A stretch of DNA of 64,000 nt, taken from assembly GCF_001487105.1 (NCBI RefSeq), contig NZ_LN913001.1:1079353-1143352 (forward strand), read 5' to 3'. This DNA comes from Mediterraneibacter massiliensis (lineage in GTDB: Bacteria; Bacillota; Clostridia; Lachnospirales; Lachnospiraceae). Made by a program: the position numbers and the translations under genes. The notes under the pieces were generated by a model. It made no database searches, was not told where the DNA came from, and was given only the letters and a program-made list of their open reading frames with translations. Below are positions 46,541-55,822 of the stretch, one piece after another (the first letter of the stretch is position 1; every line of letters begins with the position of its first letter).

Positions 46541-46594
46541 AAAACAAGTTTTAATCACCAAGGAGTCGTCCTGCGAATACGAATCAACCGCATA

Positions 46595-46765
46595 TGCATT
46601 TAGAAGAAGATCCGCCTGTTTGAGCGGATAGGAGGAAGTCAGGTGAGAATCCTGCGCAATGCCCGTTGCTGTATTAGTCAAGCGGTGTTCCTGTATGCCA
46701 CTGTAACTAGATTATGGGAAGGCGGAATGCCGTGTGTGAGACTTAAGTCAGAAGACTCGCTTTTA
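46595..46765 (+). promoter_or_regulatory. Cobalamin (B12) riboswitch
   Basis: The conserved elements appear in order: GGAGGAAGTCAGGTGAGAAT followed by CCTGCGC (about 46631-46656), the TGCCACTGTAAC block (about 46696-46707), and the B12 box AAGTCAGAAGACTCGC (46745-46760). This is the AdoCbl-type aptamer that lowers expression of B12 genes when coenzyme B12 is plentiful. It precedes cbiK and the long cobalamin operon. Ends are approximate. Confidence 0.92.
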
Positions 46766-46980
46766 AATGAAGAAGAATGGTTACGGGAATATGACCAGAC
46801 AGGCAATTCTATATTTTCGACATACAGTTTTATGCTCTGTGAGCATAAAGCTTTAGAGGATAGCATAGATAGACATTTTAAAGAAAAGAACAGGATTCTG
46901 TCAAAAAGAGAGCATATCTGCCGGTTCTGGCAATTAGATTCCCATCTGTATATAAAGCGCTAAAAAAGGAGTGAAAGAAT
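46766..46980 (+). other. Long expression platform between riboswitch and cbiK
   Basis: About 215 nt without a gene. It holds a strong hairpin, TTTATGCTC/GAGCATAAA (46829-46849), and weaker stems, but no stem followed by a T-run. Control may therefore act on cbiK translation, which starts at an unusual TTG behind AAAGGAGTG. An open frame across the region reads through the aptamer and is not a gene. Confidence 0.55.
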
Positions 46981-47754
46981 TTGAAGGAAAAAAAAGCAAT
47001 CCTGGTTGTTAGTTTTGGAACCAGCTATCTGGACACACTGGACAAGACAATCGGAGCAATCGAAAGAAAAATTGCCGCCATGTATCCGGACTACCGGGTA
47101 TACCGGGCATTTACGAGCCAAATGATCGTCAAGAAGCTAAAGAGGACAAGACAAATAGAGGTGGATACTGTAAAAGAAGCGCTGAACAGAATGGCTGCCG
47201 ATGGGATAGAACAGGTGATCGTGCAGCCTACACATGTTATTAACGGAATTGAAAATGACAGGATGATGGACGATCTAATGGAGCAAATGGACGCGTTTCA
47301 AAAGATCCGTGTAGGAAAGCCTCTGCTAAACAGCGTGGATGATTATAAAAAGGCAATCCATGCGGTGATGTCTGAAGTGGAATTGCAAGAGGATGAAATG
47401 CTGGTTCTGATGGGACATGGGACAGAGCATCATGCCAACGCCGCCTATCCGACGCTGGAATATACCTTTCACACGCTTGGCTATCAGCAGGTGCTGGTAG
47501 GAACGGTAGAAAGTTTTCCGGAACTGAAAAATGTTCTGGCAAAATTGAAGATATCCGGGAAAAAGAAGGTGCTGTTGATGCCGTTTATGATCGTAGCCGG
47601 CGATCACGCACAAAACGATATGGCCGGAGAAGAAGACTCTTGGATGAGCGAACTGACAGAAGAAGGCTATGAAGTGCGTGCACAGATACGTGGATTAGGG
47701 GAAATGGAAGGGATACAGAACTTATTTTTGGAACATATTGAAGAGGTTATGTAA
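46981..47754 (+). CDS. cbiK: Sirohydrochlorin cobaltochelatase CbiK
   Basis: 257 residues from a TTG start with ribosome site AAAAGGAGTGAAAG. The N-terminus ILVVSFGTSYLDT and the metal-site motif LMGHGTEHHANAAYP are typical of CbiK. It inserts Co(II) into sirohydrochlorin, the step that commits to the cobalt-early route. The second half contains MPFMIVAGDHAQNDMAG with a further His. It is the first gene under the riboswitch. There is no signal peptide, unlike the periplasmic heme-type CbiK proteins of sulfate reducers. Confidence 0.94.
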   Translation: MKEKKAILVVSFGTSYLDTLDKTIGAIERKIAAMYPDYRVYRAFTSQMIVKKLKRTRQIEVDTVKEALNRMAADGIEQVIVQPTHVINGIENDRMMDDLMEQMDAFQKIRVGKPLLNSVDDYKKAIHAVMSEVELQEDEMLVLMGHGTEHHANAAYPTLEYTFHTLGYQQVLVGTVESFPELKNVLAKLKISGKKKVLLMPFMIVAGDHAQNDMAGEEDSWMSELTEEGYEVRAQIRGLGEMEGIQNLFLEHIEEVM

Positions 47755-47832
47755 AAAAGCTGCATAGTAAAGAAGAAATATAGAAGGTAGTATACTGTAC
47801 GGACAGCAGTATTGCAGAAGGGGTAGGAAAAC

Positions 47833-48969
47833 GTGACATTGGAGATCGGACAGACAAAAGAGGGTTTACGTTTTGGATATACGACGGGAAGCTGCGCCGC
47901 CGCCGCTGCGAAAGCAGGAACGCATATGTTGCTTCTGGGCGAGGAGATCAGGCAGGTAAAACTGATGACACCGAAAGGGATCTGTCTGTATCTGGATGTG
48001 GAGCACATTGAGCGGTATGAGCAGGGGGCTGCGTGTGCGGTAAGAAAATACAGTGGGGACGATCCGGACATTACGGATGGGATTTTTGTACATGCTCATG
48101 TACAAAAGACAGAGAAGCAGGGAATCTTTTTAGAAGGCGGAGAAGGTGTCGGCATAGTGACACGAAAGGGCCTGGAGCAGAAGGTAGGAGCGGCAGCGAT
48201 CAACAGAGTGCCGCGGCAGATGATCCTTGGGGCGGCAGAGGAAGTCTGCCGGGAAGCAGGCTACAGTGGAGGGCTTAAGATCATAATCTCGATCCCGGAG
48301 GGAAGAAAACTGGCTGCACGTACTTTTAACCCCAGACTGGGAATCGAAGGAGGTCTTTCTATCCTAGGAACGAGCGGGATCGTAGAACCAATGAGCGAAA
48401 AGGCACTGACAGATACGATTTATCTGGAAATGAAAGTGTTAAGAGAAAACGGCAGCAGGATGTGTTATCTGGTACCGGGAAATTATGGAAGCGATTTTTT
48501 AAAAGAAGTACTGGGATATGATGGAAAACTTTCTGTCAAATGCAGCAATTACATTGGGGAAGCCTTGGATGACGCGGTAAACTTACGGATGGAGGCGGTA
48601 CTTTTGATCGGGCATGTGGGGAAATTGGTCAAACTAGCCGCAGGCGTGATGAATACCCATTCCAGGCAGGCGGACTGCCGCATGGAAGTGTTGGCTTCTC
48701 ATGCGGCGATGGCAGGCGCAGAACAGAAGAGTATCAGACAGATCATGCACTGTGTCACGACTGCGGAAGCGATCGAACTGCTGAAACAGGAAGGTCTGCT
48801 GCATACAGTCATGGAATCTGTCATGGAGCGGATAGCTTTTTATCTGCGTCAGCGATGTCAGGGCAGGATACAGACGGAAGCGATTTTGTTTTCCCGGGAA
48901 GAAGGAGTTTTAGGAGAGACCGGGGGCGCGGTAGGATTGCTTGAGAAAATAAAAGGAGAAGACATATGA
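47833..48969 (+). CDS. cbiD: Cobalt-precorrin-5B (C1)-methyltransferase CbiD
   Basis: 378 residues, GTG start after GAAGGGGTAGG. The hallmark N-terminus LRFGYTTGSCAAAAAKA is followed by GIGIVTRKGLE-like VGIVTRKGLEQKVG and FNPRLGIEGGLSILGTSGIVEPMSE. It methylates C1 and is specific to the anaerobic pathway. It overlaps cbiL by four bases (ATGA). A short hairpin lies in the 78-bp gap after cbiK. Confidence 0.95.
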   Translation: MTLEIGQTKEGLRFGYTTGSCAAAAAKAGTHMLLLGEEIRQVKLMTPKGICLYLDVEHIERYEQGAACAVRKYSGDDPDITDGIFVHAHVQKTEKQGIFLEGGEGVGIVTRKGLEQKVGAAAINRVPRQMILGAAEEVCREAGYSGGLKIIISIPEGRKLAARTFNPRLGIEGGLSILGTSGIVEPMSEKALTDTIYLEMKVLRENGSRMCYLVPGNYGSDFLKEVLGYDGKLSVKCSNYIGEALDDAVNLRMEAVLLIGHVGKLVKLAAGVMNTHSRQADCRMEVLASHAAMAGAEQKSIRQIMHCVTTAEAIELLKQEGLLHTVMESVMERIAFYLRQRCQGRIQTEAILFSREEGVLGETGGAVGLLEKIKGEDI

Positions 48970-49712
48970 GCGGAACATTTTTTTGCGTAGGCGTGGGACC
49001 GGGAGATCCGGAACTTCTCACATTCAAGGCGGCAAGAAAGATTGTGGAAGGGGATATCCTTATCCTTCCGATATCGGATAAAAGCCTGACAACTCCAATC
49101 TATGAAGAAGCAGAAGAAAAAGAGACAGAAGCGTTTCGCAGGCAGTGCGTGGCCTATCAGATCGTGCAGGGGAAGATAGAAGGAGTGAAGGAAAAGGCAA
49201 AGTTATATCTTCCTATGCCGATGATTAAAGATAAAGAGCAGCTTAAGCAGATACATGATGCAGGAACGGAAGCGATCGCCCGTCTTTTGGATAGGGGAAA
49301 AAAGACAGTATTCATCACGCTGGGAGATCCGAGTCTGTATTCGACCTGTCTGTATGTGCAGAAACGGCTGAAGCGAAAAGGCTATCATACAGAATTGATC
49401 CCAGGGGTGCCGTCTTTTTGCGCGGCAGCGGCGCGGCTGGGCATGGGACTGGCAGAAAATAAAGAACAGCTGCATGTGATCCCGGCGTCCTATGGGGTGG
49501 AAGAAGCACTTTTGCTACCCGGTACAAAAGTACTGATGAAGGCAGGGAAAAAAATGCCGGAAGTAAAACGGGCAGTCAAGAGTAAGAAGCTGGAGATTGA
49601 GATGGTGGAAAACTGCGGCATGCCGCAGGAGAGAATCTATAAAGGCGTGGAAGAAATTCCGGAAAATGCGGGATATTATTCACTGCTGATCGTAAAGGAG
49701 GAAAAGAGATGA
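48966..49712 (+). CDS. cbiL: Cobalt-factor II C20-methyltransferase CbiL
   Basis: 248 residues, tetrapyrrole methylase fold. The SAM-binding start FFCVGVGPGDPELLTFKAARKI and the motif TLGDPSLYSTCLYVQKRL are typical of CbiL/CobI. The central LYLPMPMIKDKEQL insertion also fits this member of the family. It adds the C20 methyl group. It is coupled to cbiD and cbiF by four-base overlaps. Confidence 0.93.
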   Translation: MSGTFFCVGVGPGDPELLTFKAARKIVEGDILILPISDKSLTTPIYEEAEEKETEAFRRQCVAYQIVQGKIEGVKEKAKLYLPMPMIKDKEQLKQIHDAGTEAIARLLDRGKKTVFITLGDPSLYSTCLYVQKRLKRKGYHTELIPGVPSFCAAAARLGMGLAENKEQLHVIPASYGVEEALLLPGTKVLMKAGKKMPEVKRAVKSKKLEIEMVENCGMPQERIYKGVEEIPENAGYYSLLIVKEEKR

Positions 49713-50569
49713 TCGCATTTGTCGGCGCAGGTCCGGGGGCAGCAGATCTGATCACGGTGAGAGGACAGATGTTTCTAAAAGAAGCTGATGTTGTGATATA
49801 TGCAGGTTCATTGGTAAATCCCGATCTGCTTGCAGTATGCCGGAAAGATTGTGAGATATACAACAGTGCGTATATGACTTTAGAAGAAGTGCTCCATGTG
49901 ATGGAGGAAGCGGAAGAAAAAGGCAAGAAAACAGTCCGCCTGCATACCGGAGACCCTTCCTTGTATGGAGCCATCAAAGAGCAGATCGATCTGTTAAAAA
50001 GCAAAGGCATCTCTTACGAGATATGTCCAGGCGTCAGTTCTTTTTGCGGAGCGGCAGCCGCTCTGGAAGCAGAGTATACGCTTCCCGGTATCTCCCAGTC
50101 TGTGGTCATTACACGCATGGCAGGGCGCACGCCGGTTCCTGTCAAAGAGTCGATCCAAAGCTGGGCGGCGCACCGGGCGACGATGGTGATCTTCTTAAGC
50201 ACAGGGATGCTAAAAGAGCTGGAGCAGGCGTTGACAGAAGGCGGCTATCCGGAGGATACTCCGGCAGCAATCGTGTATAAGGCAACGTGGGAGGATGAGA
50301 AAGTATGCCGTTGTAAGGTATGTGAATTGTCCCGGACGGCACAGGAAGAACAGATTACGAAAACAGCACTGATTGTCGTAGGAGATATACTGGCAGGCGG
50401 ATATGAAAGGTCCGAACTGTATAATCCGGCGTTTACGACAGAATACAGACAGGCACATGTTCCCTATGAAGAACAGAAGAAACTGCAGGCAGACAGCAGA
50501 AAAAACAAAGAACAGCAGATACAGGATATACAGGGAATAGGCAAAAAGGAGGCAGGCGCGGATGAGTAA
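49709..50569 (+). CDS. cbiF: Cobalt-precorrin-4 C11-methyltransferase CbiF
   Basis: 286 residues. VGAGPGAADLITVRGQMFLKEADVVIYAGSLVN is the CbiF/CobM start, and LHTGDPSLYGAIKEQ and TRMAGRTPVP follow. The last 30 residues form a polar Lys/Gln-rich tail (KLQADSRKNKEQQIQ) not needed for the fold. The gene overlaps cbiL by four and cbiH by eight bases. Confidence 0.94.
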   Translation: MIAFVGAGPGAADLITVRGQMFLKEADVVIYAGSLVNPDLLAVCRKDCEIYNSAYMTLEEVLHVMEEAEEKGKKTVRLHTGDPSLYGAIKEQIDLLKSKGISYEICPGVSSFCGAAAALEAEYTLPGISQSVVITRMAGRTPVPVKESIQSWAAHRATMVIFLSTGMLKELEQALTEGGYPEDTPAAIVYKATWEDEKVCRCKVCELSRTAQEEQITKTALIVVGDILAGGYERSELYNPAFTTEYRQAHVPYEEQKKLQADSRKNKEQQIQDIQGIGKKEAGADE

Positions 50570-51293
50570 AGCATATATAGTGGGGCTGGGCCCCGGAGCT
50601 GGCGAACAGATGACACTGCAGGCAAAGAAGGTGATACAGCGCTGCAAAGTGATCATCGGCTACACGGTATATGCAGATCTTTTGAAAAAGGATTTCCCAG
50701 ATAAAGTTTATCTGACAACGCCTATGCGGCAGGAGACAGCGCGGTGCAGGATGGCATTTGAGGAAGCAAAGCAAGGAGAGGATGTTGCGGTCGTCTGCAG
50801 CGGAGATGCCGGTATTTATGGAATGGCAGGGCTGATGTACGAGATCAAAAAAGACTTCCCGGAGGTAGAACTGGAGATTGTGCCGGGAATCACGGCGGCA
50901 TCCGGAGGAGCAGCGCTTTTGGGAGCGCCTCTTATGCATGACTTCGCTGTTATCAGTTTAAGTGATCTGCTCACACCCTGGGAAAAGATTGAGAAACGTT
51001 TAAAAGCAGCGGCAATGGCGGATTTTGTCATCTGTCTATATAATCCGTCCAGTAAAAAGCGTGCAGATTATCTGCGGCGGGCGTGTCTTTGTATGCTGGA
51101 ATATAAAAGAAAAGACACAGTATGCGGGATCGTCCGCAACATTGGCAGGGAAGAAGAATCTTACGAGATACTGACGCTGGAGGCATTAAAAGAGAAACAG
51201 ACAGATATGTTCACGACGGTTTTTATCGGAAATGAGCAGACAAAAGAAATAGCAGGGAAAATGGTAACACCGAGAGGATATCGTGATGTGTGA
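50562..51293 (+). CDS. cbiH: Cobalt-precorrin-3B C17-methyltransferase CbiH
   Basis: 243 residues. The start YIVGLGPGAGEQMTLQAKKVI, the motif CSGDAGIYGMAGLMYE and LSDLLTPWEKIEKRL are diagnostic of CbiH/CobJ. It methylates C17 with ring contraction. Here it is a stand-alone protein and not fused to CbiG, as in some Clostridia. The ribosome site AAAAGGAGGCAG lies inside the end of cbiF. Confidence 0.95.
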   Translation: MSKAYIVGLGPGAGEQMTLQAKKVIQRCKVIIGYTVYADLLKKDFPDKVYLTTPMRQETARCRMAFEEAKQGEDVAVVCSGDAGIYGMAGLMYEIKKDFPEVELEIVPGITAASGGAALLGAPLMHDFAVISLSDLLTPWEKIEKRLKAAAMADFVICLYNPSSKKRADYLRRACLCMLEYKRKDTVCGIVRNIGREEESYEILTLEALKEKQTDMFTTVFIGNEQTKEIAGKMVTPRGYRDV

Positions 51294-52548
51294 AAAGGAA
51301 AAGAAGGTTTATCTGCTTGGAATCGGAATGGGAGATCCCAAAGGGATCACCGGGGAAGTAAAAGACGTTCTTCTGGCCTGCGGCTGCGTGATCGGGGCAG
51401 AGCGCCTGATAAGAAGTGTATTTGACAAGATACAGCAATACCTGTCTGCGGAAGAAGCAGAAGCGTTTTGCAGCAAAGAACGGTTGGCAGAATATCGTGC
51501 AGACGAGATCGCACGATTTATCAAGAACCATAAGACAGAAGATACATTTGCCGTTGTACTCTCCGGAGATACGGGCTTTTACAGTGGAGCAAAGAATCTG
51601 GTGCGGGCATTGCAAAACTTTACAGTCAGCATCCTTCCAGGTGTTTCTTCTGTATCGTATCTGGCGGCAAGACTTGGCATCTCCTGGGAGGATGCGGCGA
51701 TCGTCAGTATGCACGGTCAGAAGGCAAACTTTATCTATGAGATACTGCACAATGAAAAAACGTTTCTCTTACTGGGAACCAAGGGACAGGAAGGAGAAAT
51801 CTGCCGGAAAATCAAATACTATGGGCTGGAAGAGATGCAGGCAGTCATAGGAAAGAATCTGTCCTACCCGGATGAACAGATTTTGGCAAAACGCTCAGGA
51901 GATCTCACGGCGGAAGATGTAAAGGGGCTGTCTGTGGCACTGTTTCTGAACGCACATCCGCATGTGAAGTGCAGGGCAGCTGTACAAGATGCGGAATTTA
52001 TCCGGGGAAAGGTTCCTATGACAAAGGAAGAGATACGCACAGTCTGCTTATCCAAGCTGCAGCTTGAAAAAGGAGCGGTTCTCTATGACATTGGCGCAGG
52101 GACCGGTTCTGTCTCTGTGGAGGCAGCCTTAAGCGACGCTTCTGTCCGGGTGTACGCAGTAGAGAAAAATCCGGAAGCCGTTTCTCTTCTGGAGGAAAAT
52201 AAAAGAAAATTTGCGGCAGACTGGATGGAGATTGTGAAAGGGACTGCGCCGGAGGTTTTGGAAGATCTTCCGGTCCCCAGTCATGTGTTCATCGGGGGTG
52301 GTTCCAGGAATTTAAAAACAATCCTGCAGACAGTACGCTTGAAAAATCCGGAGGTACGTATCGTACTGACAGCAATCTCTCTGGAGACGGTCAAAGAGGC
52401 AATGGAAGCGATGGAGGAAGGTCTTCTGCCTTCTGCCAAGGTTATCCAGATGGCAGTCGCAAGATCGCGCAGTTTAGGAAAGTTCCATATGATGATGGGA
52501 GAAAATCCCATTTATATTATCTCGGCAGGAGGAAAGGAGTGCTCATGA
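51286..52548 (+). CDS. cbiET: CbiE-CbiT fusion, cobalt-precorrin-6B/7 C5,15-methyltransferase (decarboxylating)
   Basis: 420 residues. The N-terminal CbiE methylase (about 1-205) starts VYLLGIGMGDPKGITGEV and has VVLSGDTGFYSGAKNL. The C-terminal CbiT domain (about 225-420) has the Rossmann SAM motif LYDIGAGTGSVSVEAAL and FIGGGSRNLKTIL. The fusion performs C5 and C15 methylation plus loss of the C12 acetate carboxyl, as in aerobic CobL. ATG at 51286 follows a GTG in the same frame three bases upstream; both sit behind GAGAGGAT, so the exact start is uncertain. It overlaps cbiH and cbiA. Confidence 0.94.
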   Translation: MCEKEKKVYLLGIGMGDPKGITGEVKDVLLACGCVIGAERLIRSVFDKIQQYLSAEEAEAFCSKERLAEYRADEIARFIKNHKTEDTFAVVLSGDTGFYSGAKNLVRALQNFTVSILPGVSSVSYLAARLGISWEDAAIVSMHGQKANFIYEILHNEKTFLLLGTKGQEGEICRKIKYYGLEEMQAVIGKNLSYPDEQILAKRSGDLTAEDVKGLSVALFLNAHPHVKCRAAVQDAEFIRGKVPMTKEEIRTVCLSKLQLEKGAVLYDIGAGTGSVSVEAALSDASVRVYAVEKNPEAVSLLEENKRKFAADWMEIVKGTAPEVLEDLPVPSHVFIGGGSRNLKTILQTVRLKNPEVRIVLTAISLETVKEAMEAMEEGLLPSAKVIQMAVARSRSLGKFHMMMGENPIYIISAGGKECS

Positions 52549-53969
52549 AGATCCCAAGAATCGTATTTGCGGCTCCTTCCAGCGGCAGCGGGAAGACGGT
52601 GACTGTCTGTGCTTTGCTAAAAGCGCTGTCTATGCAGGGCAGGAAAGCGGCGGCATATAAATGTGGACCGGATTATATAGACCCTATGTTTCACAGGGAA
52701 GTACTGGGCATAGAAACCGGCAATCTGGATCTGTTTTTCTGTGAGAGAGAGAAGATAGGCCAGACGTTCTGTCGGCAGGCAAAAGACAAAGACATCGCAG
52801 TCATAGAAGGTGTGATGGGGTATTATGACGGAATAAGCATGGACTCTTACGAGGCAAGTTCCTACGATGTGGCACGGACATTGAAGGCACCTGTGATCTT
52901 AATTCTCTCTCCCAAGGGGATGGCATTGTCTGCGGCAGCGATCGTGGAAGGAATCATCTGCTTCCAAAAGGACAGCAATATCCGGGGAATAATTTTAAAC
53001 CGGACAGGGGAACATCTGTATCCCCGGATGAAACAGATGTTGGAAGAAGAATTAAAAAGGCGGGGATACGAGATACCGGTGCTGGGGTATCTTCCGGAGG
53101 AGGAGGTCTTTTCTCTTGAGAGCAGGCACTTAGGTCTTGTGACTCCGGCAGAATTAAAAGGACTGCAGGAAAAAATGAAAGAAGCCGGGCGCAGAGTAAG
53201 CGAAACAGTGGAATTGGAAAGACTGTTCAAGATTGCCGCATCTGCCCCAGAATTTCCGGACCGGTCTTTGTCAGGAGACCAGAGCAGAGAAAATATCGGG
53301 ATACATATGCCGGGCAGATCTTTGATACGGATTGCTGTGGCAAAAGATGAGGCGTTTGGATTTTACTACAGAGACAATATAGAAGTCTTGCAGGAATTAG
53401 GGTGTGAACTAGTAGAATTCAGCCCCCTTTCTGATACTAGACTTCCGGAGGGGATAAAAGGGCTGCTTTTGGGCGGCGGTTATCCAGAGTTATATGCGAA
53501 AACGCTGGCAGAAAATGAAAAAATGCGTCGTGCTGTTAAGGAAGCAGTAGAACAGGGGATTCCTTGTCTGGCAGAGTGTGGAGGGTTTATGTATCTGCAT
53601 GAGACATTGTCGGACAGAGAGAAAAACGTATATCCGATGGCAGGCGTGATAAAGGGACATGCCTCCTTCCGGGGGAAACTAGTCCGGTTTGGATATATCC
53701 ATGTGGAGGGAAACTGCGACGGAACGTATTTGAAAAAAGGCGAAGTCATCCGCGGGCATGAGTTTCATTATTGGGACAGTACAGACAACGGCAGCGCCTG
53801 TGTTGCCCGAAAACCGGATGGGAAACGATCCTGGAACTGTATACACGAAAGAGGAAATCTGTTTGCCGGATACCCGCACCTGTATCTGCCCTCCTTCCTT
53901 CCTTTTGCTGAGAGATTTGTACAAGCATGTGCAGACAGTAAGGTACATACAGGAGAGAACACGATATGA
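52545..53969 (+). CDS. cbiA: Cobyrinate a,c-diamide synthase CbiA
   Basis: 474 residues. The P-loop-like APSSGSGKTVTVCALLKAL near the N-terminus binds ATP, followed by KCGPDYIDPMFHREVLG. A C-terminal class I glutaminase-like domain has the nucleophile Cys in LAECGGFMYLHE and a His in GHEFHYW. It amidates the a and c acetate side chains with glutamine. The ATG at 52545 follows GGAAAGGAGTGCTC and overlaps the cbiET stop; the cobT ATG overlaps its own stop. Confidence 0.96.
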   Translation: MKIPRIVFAAPSSGSGKTVTVCALLKALSMQGRKAAAYKCGPDYIDPMFHREVLGIETGNLDLFFCEREKIGQTFCRQAKDKDIAVIEGVMGYYDGISMDSYEASSYDVARTLKAPVILILSPKGMALSAAAIVEGIICFQKDSNIRGIILNRTGEHLYPRMKQMLEEELKRRGYEIPVLGYLPEEEVFSLESRHLGLVTPAELKGLQEKMKEAGRRVSETVELERLFKIAASAPEFPDRSLSGDQSRENIGIHMPGRSLIRIAVAKDEAFGFYYRDNIEVLQELGCELVEFSPLSDTRLPEGIKGLLLGGGYPELYAKTLAENEKMRRAVKEAVEQGIPCLAECGGFMYLHETLSDREKNVYPMAGVIKGHASFRGKLVRFGYIHVEGNCDGTYLKKGEVIRGHEFHYWDSTDNGSACVARKPDGKRSWNCIHERGNLFAGYPHLYLPSFLPFAERFVQACADSKVHTGENTI

Positions 53970-55039
53970 AAGAAAAACAGGAAATACAGCTTATCCGCAT
54001 GCTCAAAAAGATCCTGCCGGCAGATGAAGCGAGCAGAGAACTTGCGGCCAAACGCTGGATGACGGTCGGGAAACCGTTGTTCAGCCTGGGAAAGTTAGAG
54101 CAGGCGGTGACAGATATAGCGGGCATGAAAGGAACGGCAAAGTATACGCTTGAGAAGAAAGGGCTTTTGATCTTCTGTGCGGATAATGGCGTGGTGCAGG
54201 AAGGCGTCACCCAGACCGGGCAGGAGGTAACAGCTGTCGTTGCGGAGAATTTTACAAAAAGAGCCGCCAGTGTGTGCCTGATGGCAGAACGTGCTGGAGT
54301 GGATATTTTCCCGGTGGATATCGGTATGATCCGGGATGTGCCGGGAGTGACAAGACCAGAATATAAAATTTCTTATGGAACAAAGGATTTTCTTGTAGAA
54401 CCGGCGATGACGAGAGAGGAGGCTGCGCAGGCAGTCCTGACGGGGATCCGTCTTGTAAAGGAGAAAACAGAAGAGGGATATGAAATCTTGGCGACGGGCG
54501 AAATGGGGATCGGCAATACGACCACAAGCAGTGCGGTAGTTTCCGTATTATTGAAAGAACCGGTGGAGGCAGTCACCGGAAAAGGCGCCGGATTAAGCGG
54601 CGCCGGACTGGATCGAAAAAGAGAAGTGATACGTACAGCAGTGGAAAGACTTAGGCCGGATCCGAAAGATCCGCTGGATGTATTAGCGAAAGTAGGGGGA
54701 TTGGACATTGCAGGAATGGCAGGCGCCTTTTTGGGCGGTGCTTTATACCATATCCCAGTAGTGATCGACGGGTTTATCTCGGCTGCCGCGGCGCTGTGGG
54801 CAGTGCGGATGGCACCTCTTTCTGCCGGATATATGCTGCCTTCCCACGTATCGAAGGAACCCGGAGGAAAAAAGATCTTAGACGCACTCCATCTGGAGCC
54901 ATTTCTGACCTGTGATATGTGTCTGGGAGAGGGAAGCGGCGCTGTGGCGGTCATGCCCCTTCTGGATATGGGGCTGTCCGTGTACCGGGAGATGAGTACC
55001 TTTGAGGAGATAAAAGTAGAGCAATATAAAGTATTGTAA
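53966..55039 (+). CDS. cobT: Nicotinate-nucleotide:dimethylbenzimidazole phosphoribosyltransferase
   Basis: 357 residues. Key blocks are FCADNGVVQEGVTQTG, GEMGIGNTTTSSAV, DGFISAAAAL and the C-terminal CLGEGSGAVAVMPLLDM holding the catalytic Glu. It activates the lower-ligand base to its alpha-ribotide. It overlaps cbiA by four bases. No bzaABCDE/bluB gene for making the base is present in the window, so the base could be scavenged. Confidence 0.96.
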   Translation: MKEKQEIQLIRMLKKILPADEASRELAAKRWMTVGKPLFSLGKLEQAVTDIAGMKGTAKYTLEKKGLLIFCADNGVVQEGVTQTGQEVTAVVAENFTKRAASVCLMAERAGVDIFPVDIGMIRDVPGVTRPEYKISYGTKDFLVEPAMTREEAAQAVLTGIRLVKEKTEEGYEILATGEMGIGNTTTSSAVVSVLLKEPVEAVTGKGAGLSGAGLDRKREVIRTAVERLRPDPKDPLDVLAKVGGLDIAGMAGAFLGGALYHIPVVIDGFISAAAALWAVRMAPLSAGYMLPSHVSKEPGGKKILDALHLEPFLTCDMCLGEGSGAVAVMPLLDMGLSVYREMSTFEEIKVEQYKVL

Positions 55040-55051
55040 AAGGAGAGGATG

Positions 55052-55822
55052 ATGAGACTGATACAGGCATGCTTGATCGCGATATCCATGTATTCAAAGA
55101 TTCCTGTTCCCAGGGTGGAATGGAAAGAAAAAAATATGAAGTATGCAATGTGTTTTTTCCCAGTCATAGGCGTTGTGATAGGGATCTGCATGTATCTTGC
55201 AGGGACTTTTCTGCTTCGGCATACGTCCTGCAGTCCACTGTTTTTGGGTGCGGCGCTTACGCTGATCCCAATTCTCATAAGCGGCGGGATTCATCTGGAT
55301 GGGCTGATGGATACGGCGGATGCACTTTCTTCTTACGCAGACAGAGAGAAAAAGCTTGCCATCTTAAAAGACTCCCATGCAGGGGCATTTGCTGTTTTGT
55401 GGATGGGATGCTACTTGTTGTGGAGTACAGCGGTCTACAGCGAAGTTACGGTGGAAATGCTGCCCGGTCTCTCCTGCATTTTTGTACTGTCCAGAGCATT
55501 GAGCGGTTTTTCTGTAGTGACCTTTCGGGCGGCAAAGGACAGCGGACTTCTAAAAACATTTCAGGACAGAGCACAGAGAAAAGCCGTGCGGGTTGTAATG
55601 GTCTTCTGGATGCTGGCAGCGCTTTGCTTTCTTGCCTGGATGGATGTGCAGAAGTGCCTCGTGGCGGCAGCTTGCGCAGGCGTGATATTTGCGTATTACA
55701 GACATATGAGCAGAGTAAGATTCGGGGGCATCACAGGCGATCTGGCAGGGTATTTTCTTTCGCTGTGTGAATTGTTTACAGCCACCGGGATGGTGCTGGC
55801 AGGAGGCGGGGTATGGAATTGA
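55052..55822 (+). CDS. cobS: Adenosylcobinamide-GDP ribazoletransferase (cobalamin synthase)
   Basis: 256 residues, polytopic membrane protein. The active-site motifs GGIHLDGLMDTADALSS and FGGITGDLAGYF are intact. It joins adenosylcobinamide-GDP and alpha-ribazole(-phosphate) at the membrane. Two adjacent ATG codons (55049 and 55052) follow AAAGGAGAGG; the second gives better spacing. It overlaps cobC by ten bases. Confidence 0.94.
   Translation: MRLIQACLIAISMYSKIPVPRVEWKEKNMKYAMCFFPVIGVVIGICMYLAGTFLLRHTSCSPLFLGAALTLIPILISGGIHLDGLMDTADALSSYADREKKLAILKDSHAGAFAVLWMGCYLLWSTAVYSEVTVEMLPGLSCIFVLSRALSGFSVVTFRAAKDSGLLKTFQDRAQRKAVRVVMVFWMLAALCFLAWMDVQKCLVAAACAGVIFAYYRHMSRVRFGGITGDLAGYFLSLCELFTATGMVLAGGGVWN

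Noticed and set aside
46643..46963. A 106-codon frame between the surface protein and cbiK
   Set aside because: It reads through the cobalamin riboswitch; the RNA motifs explain the sequence better.
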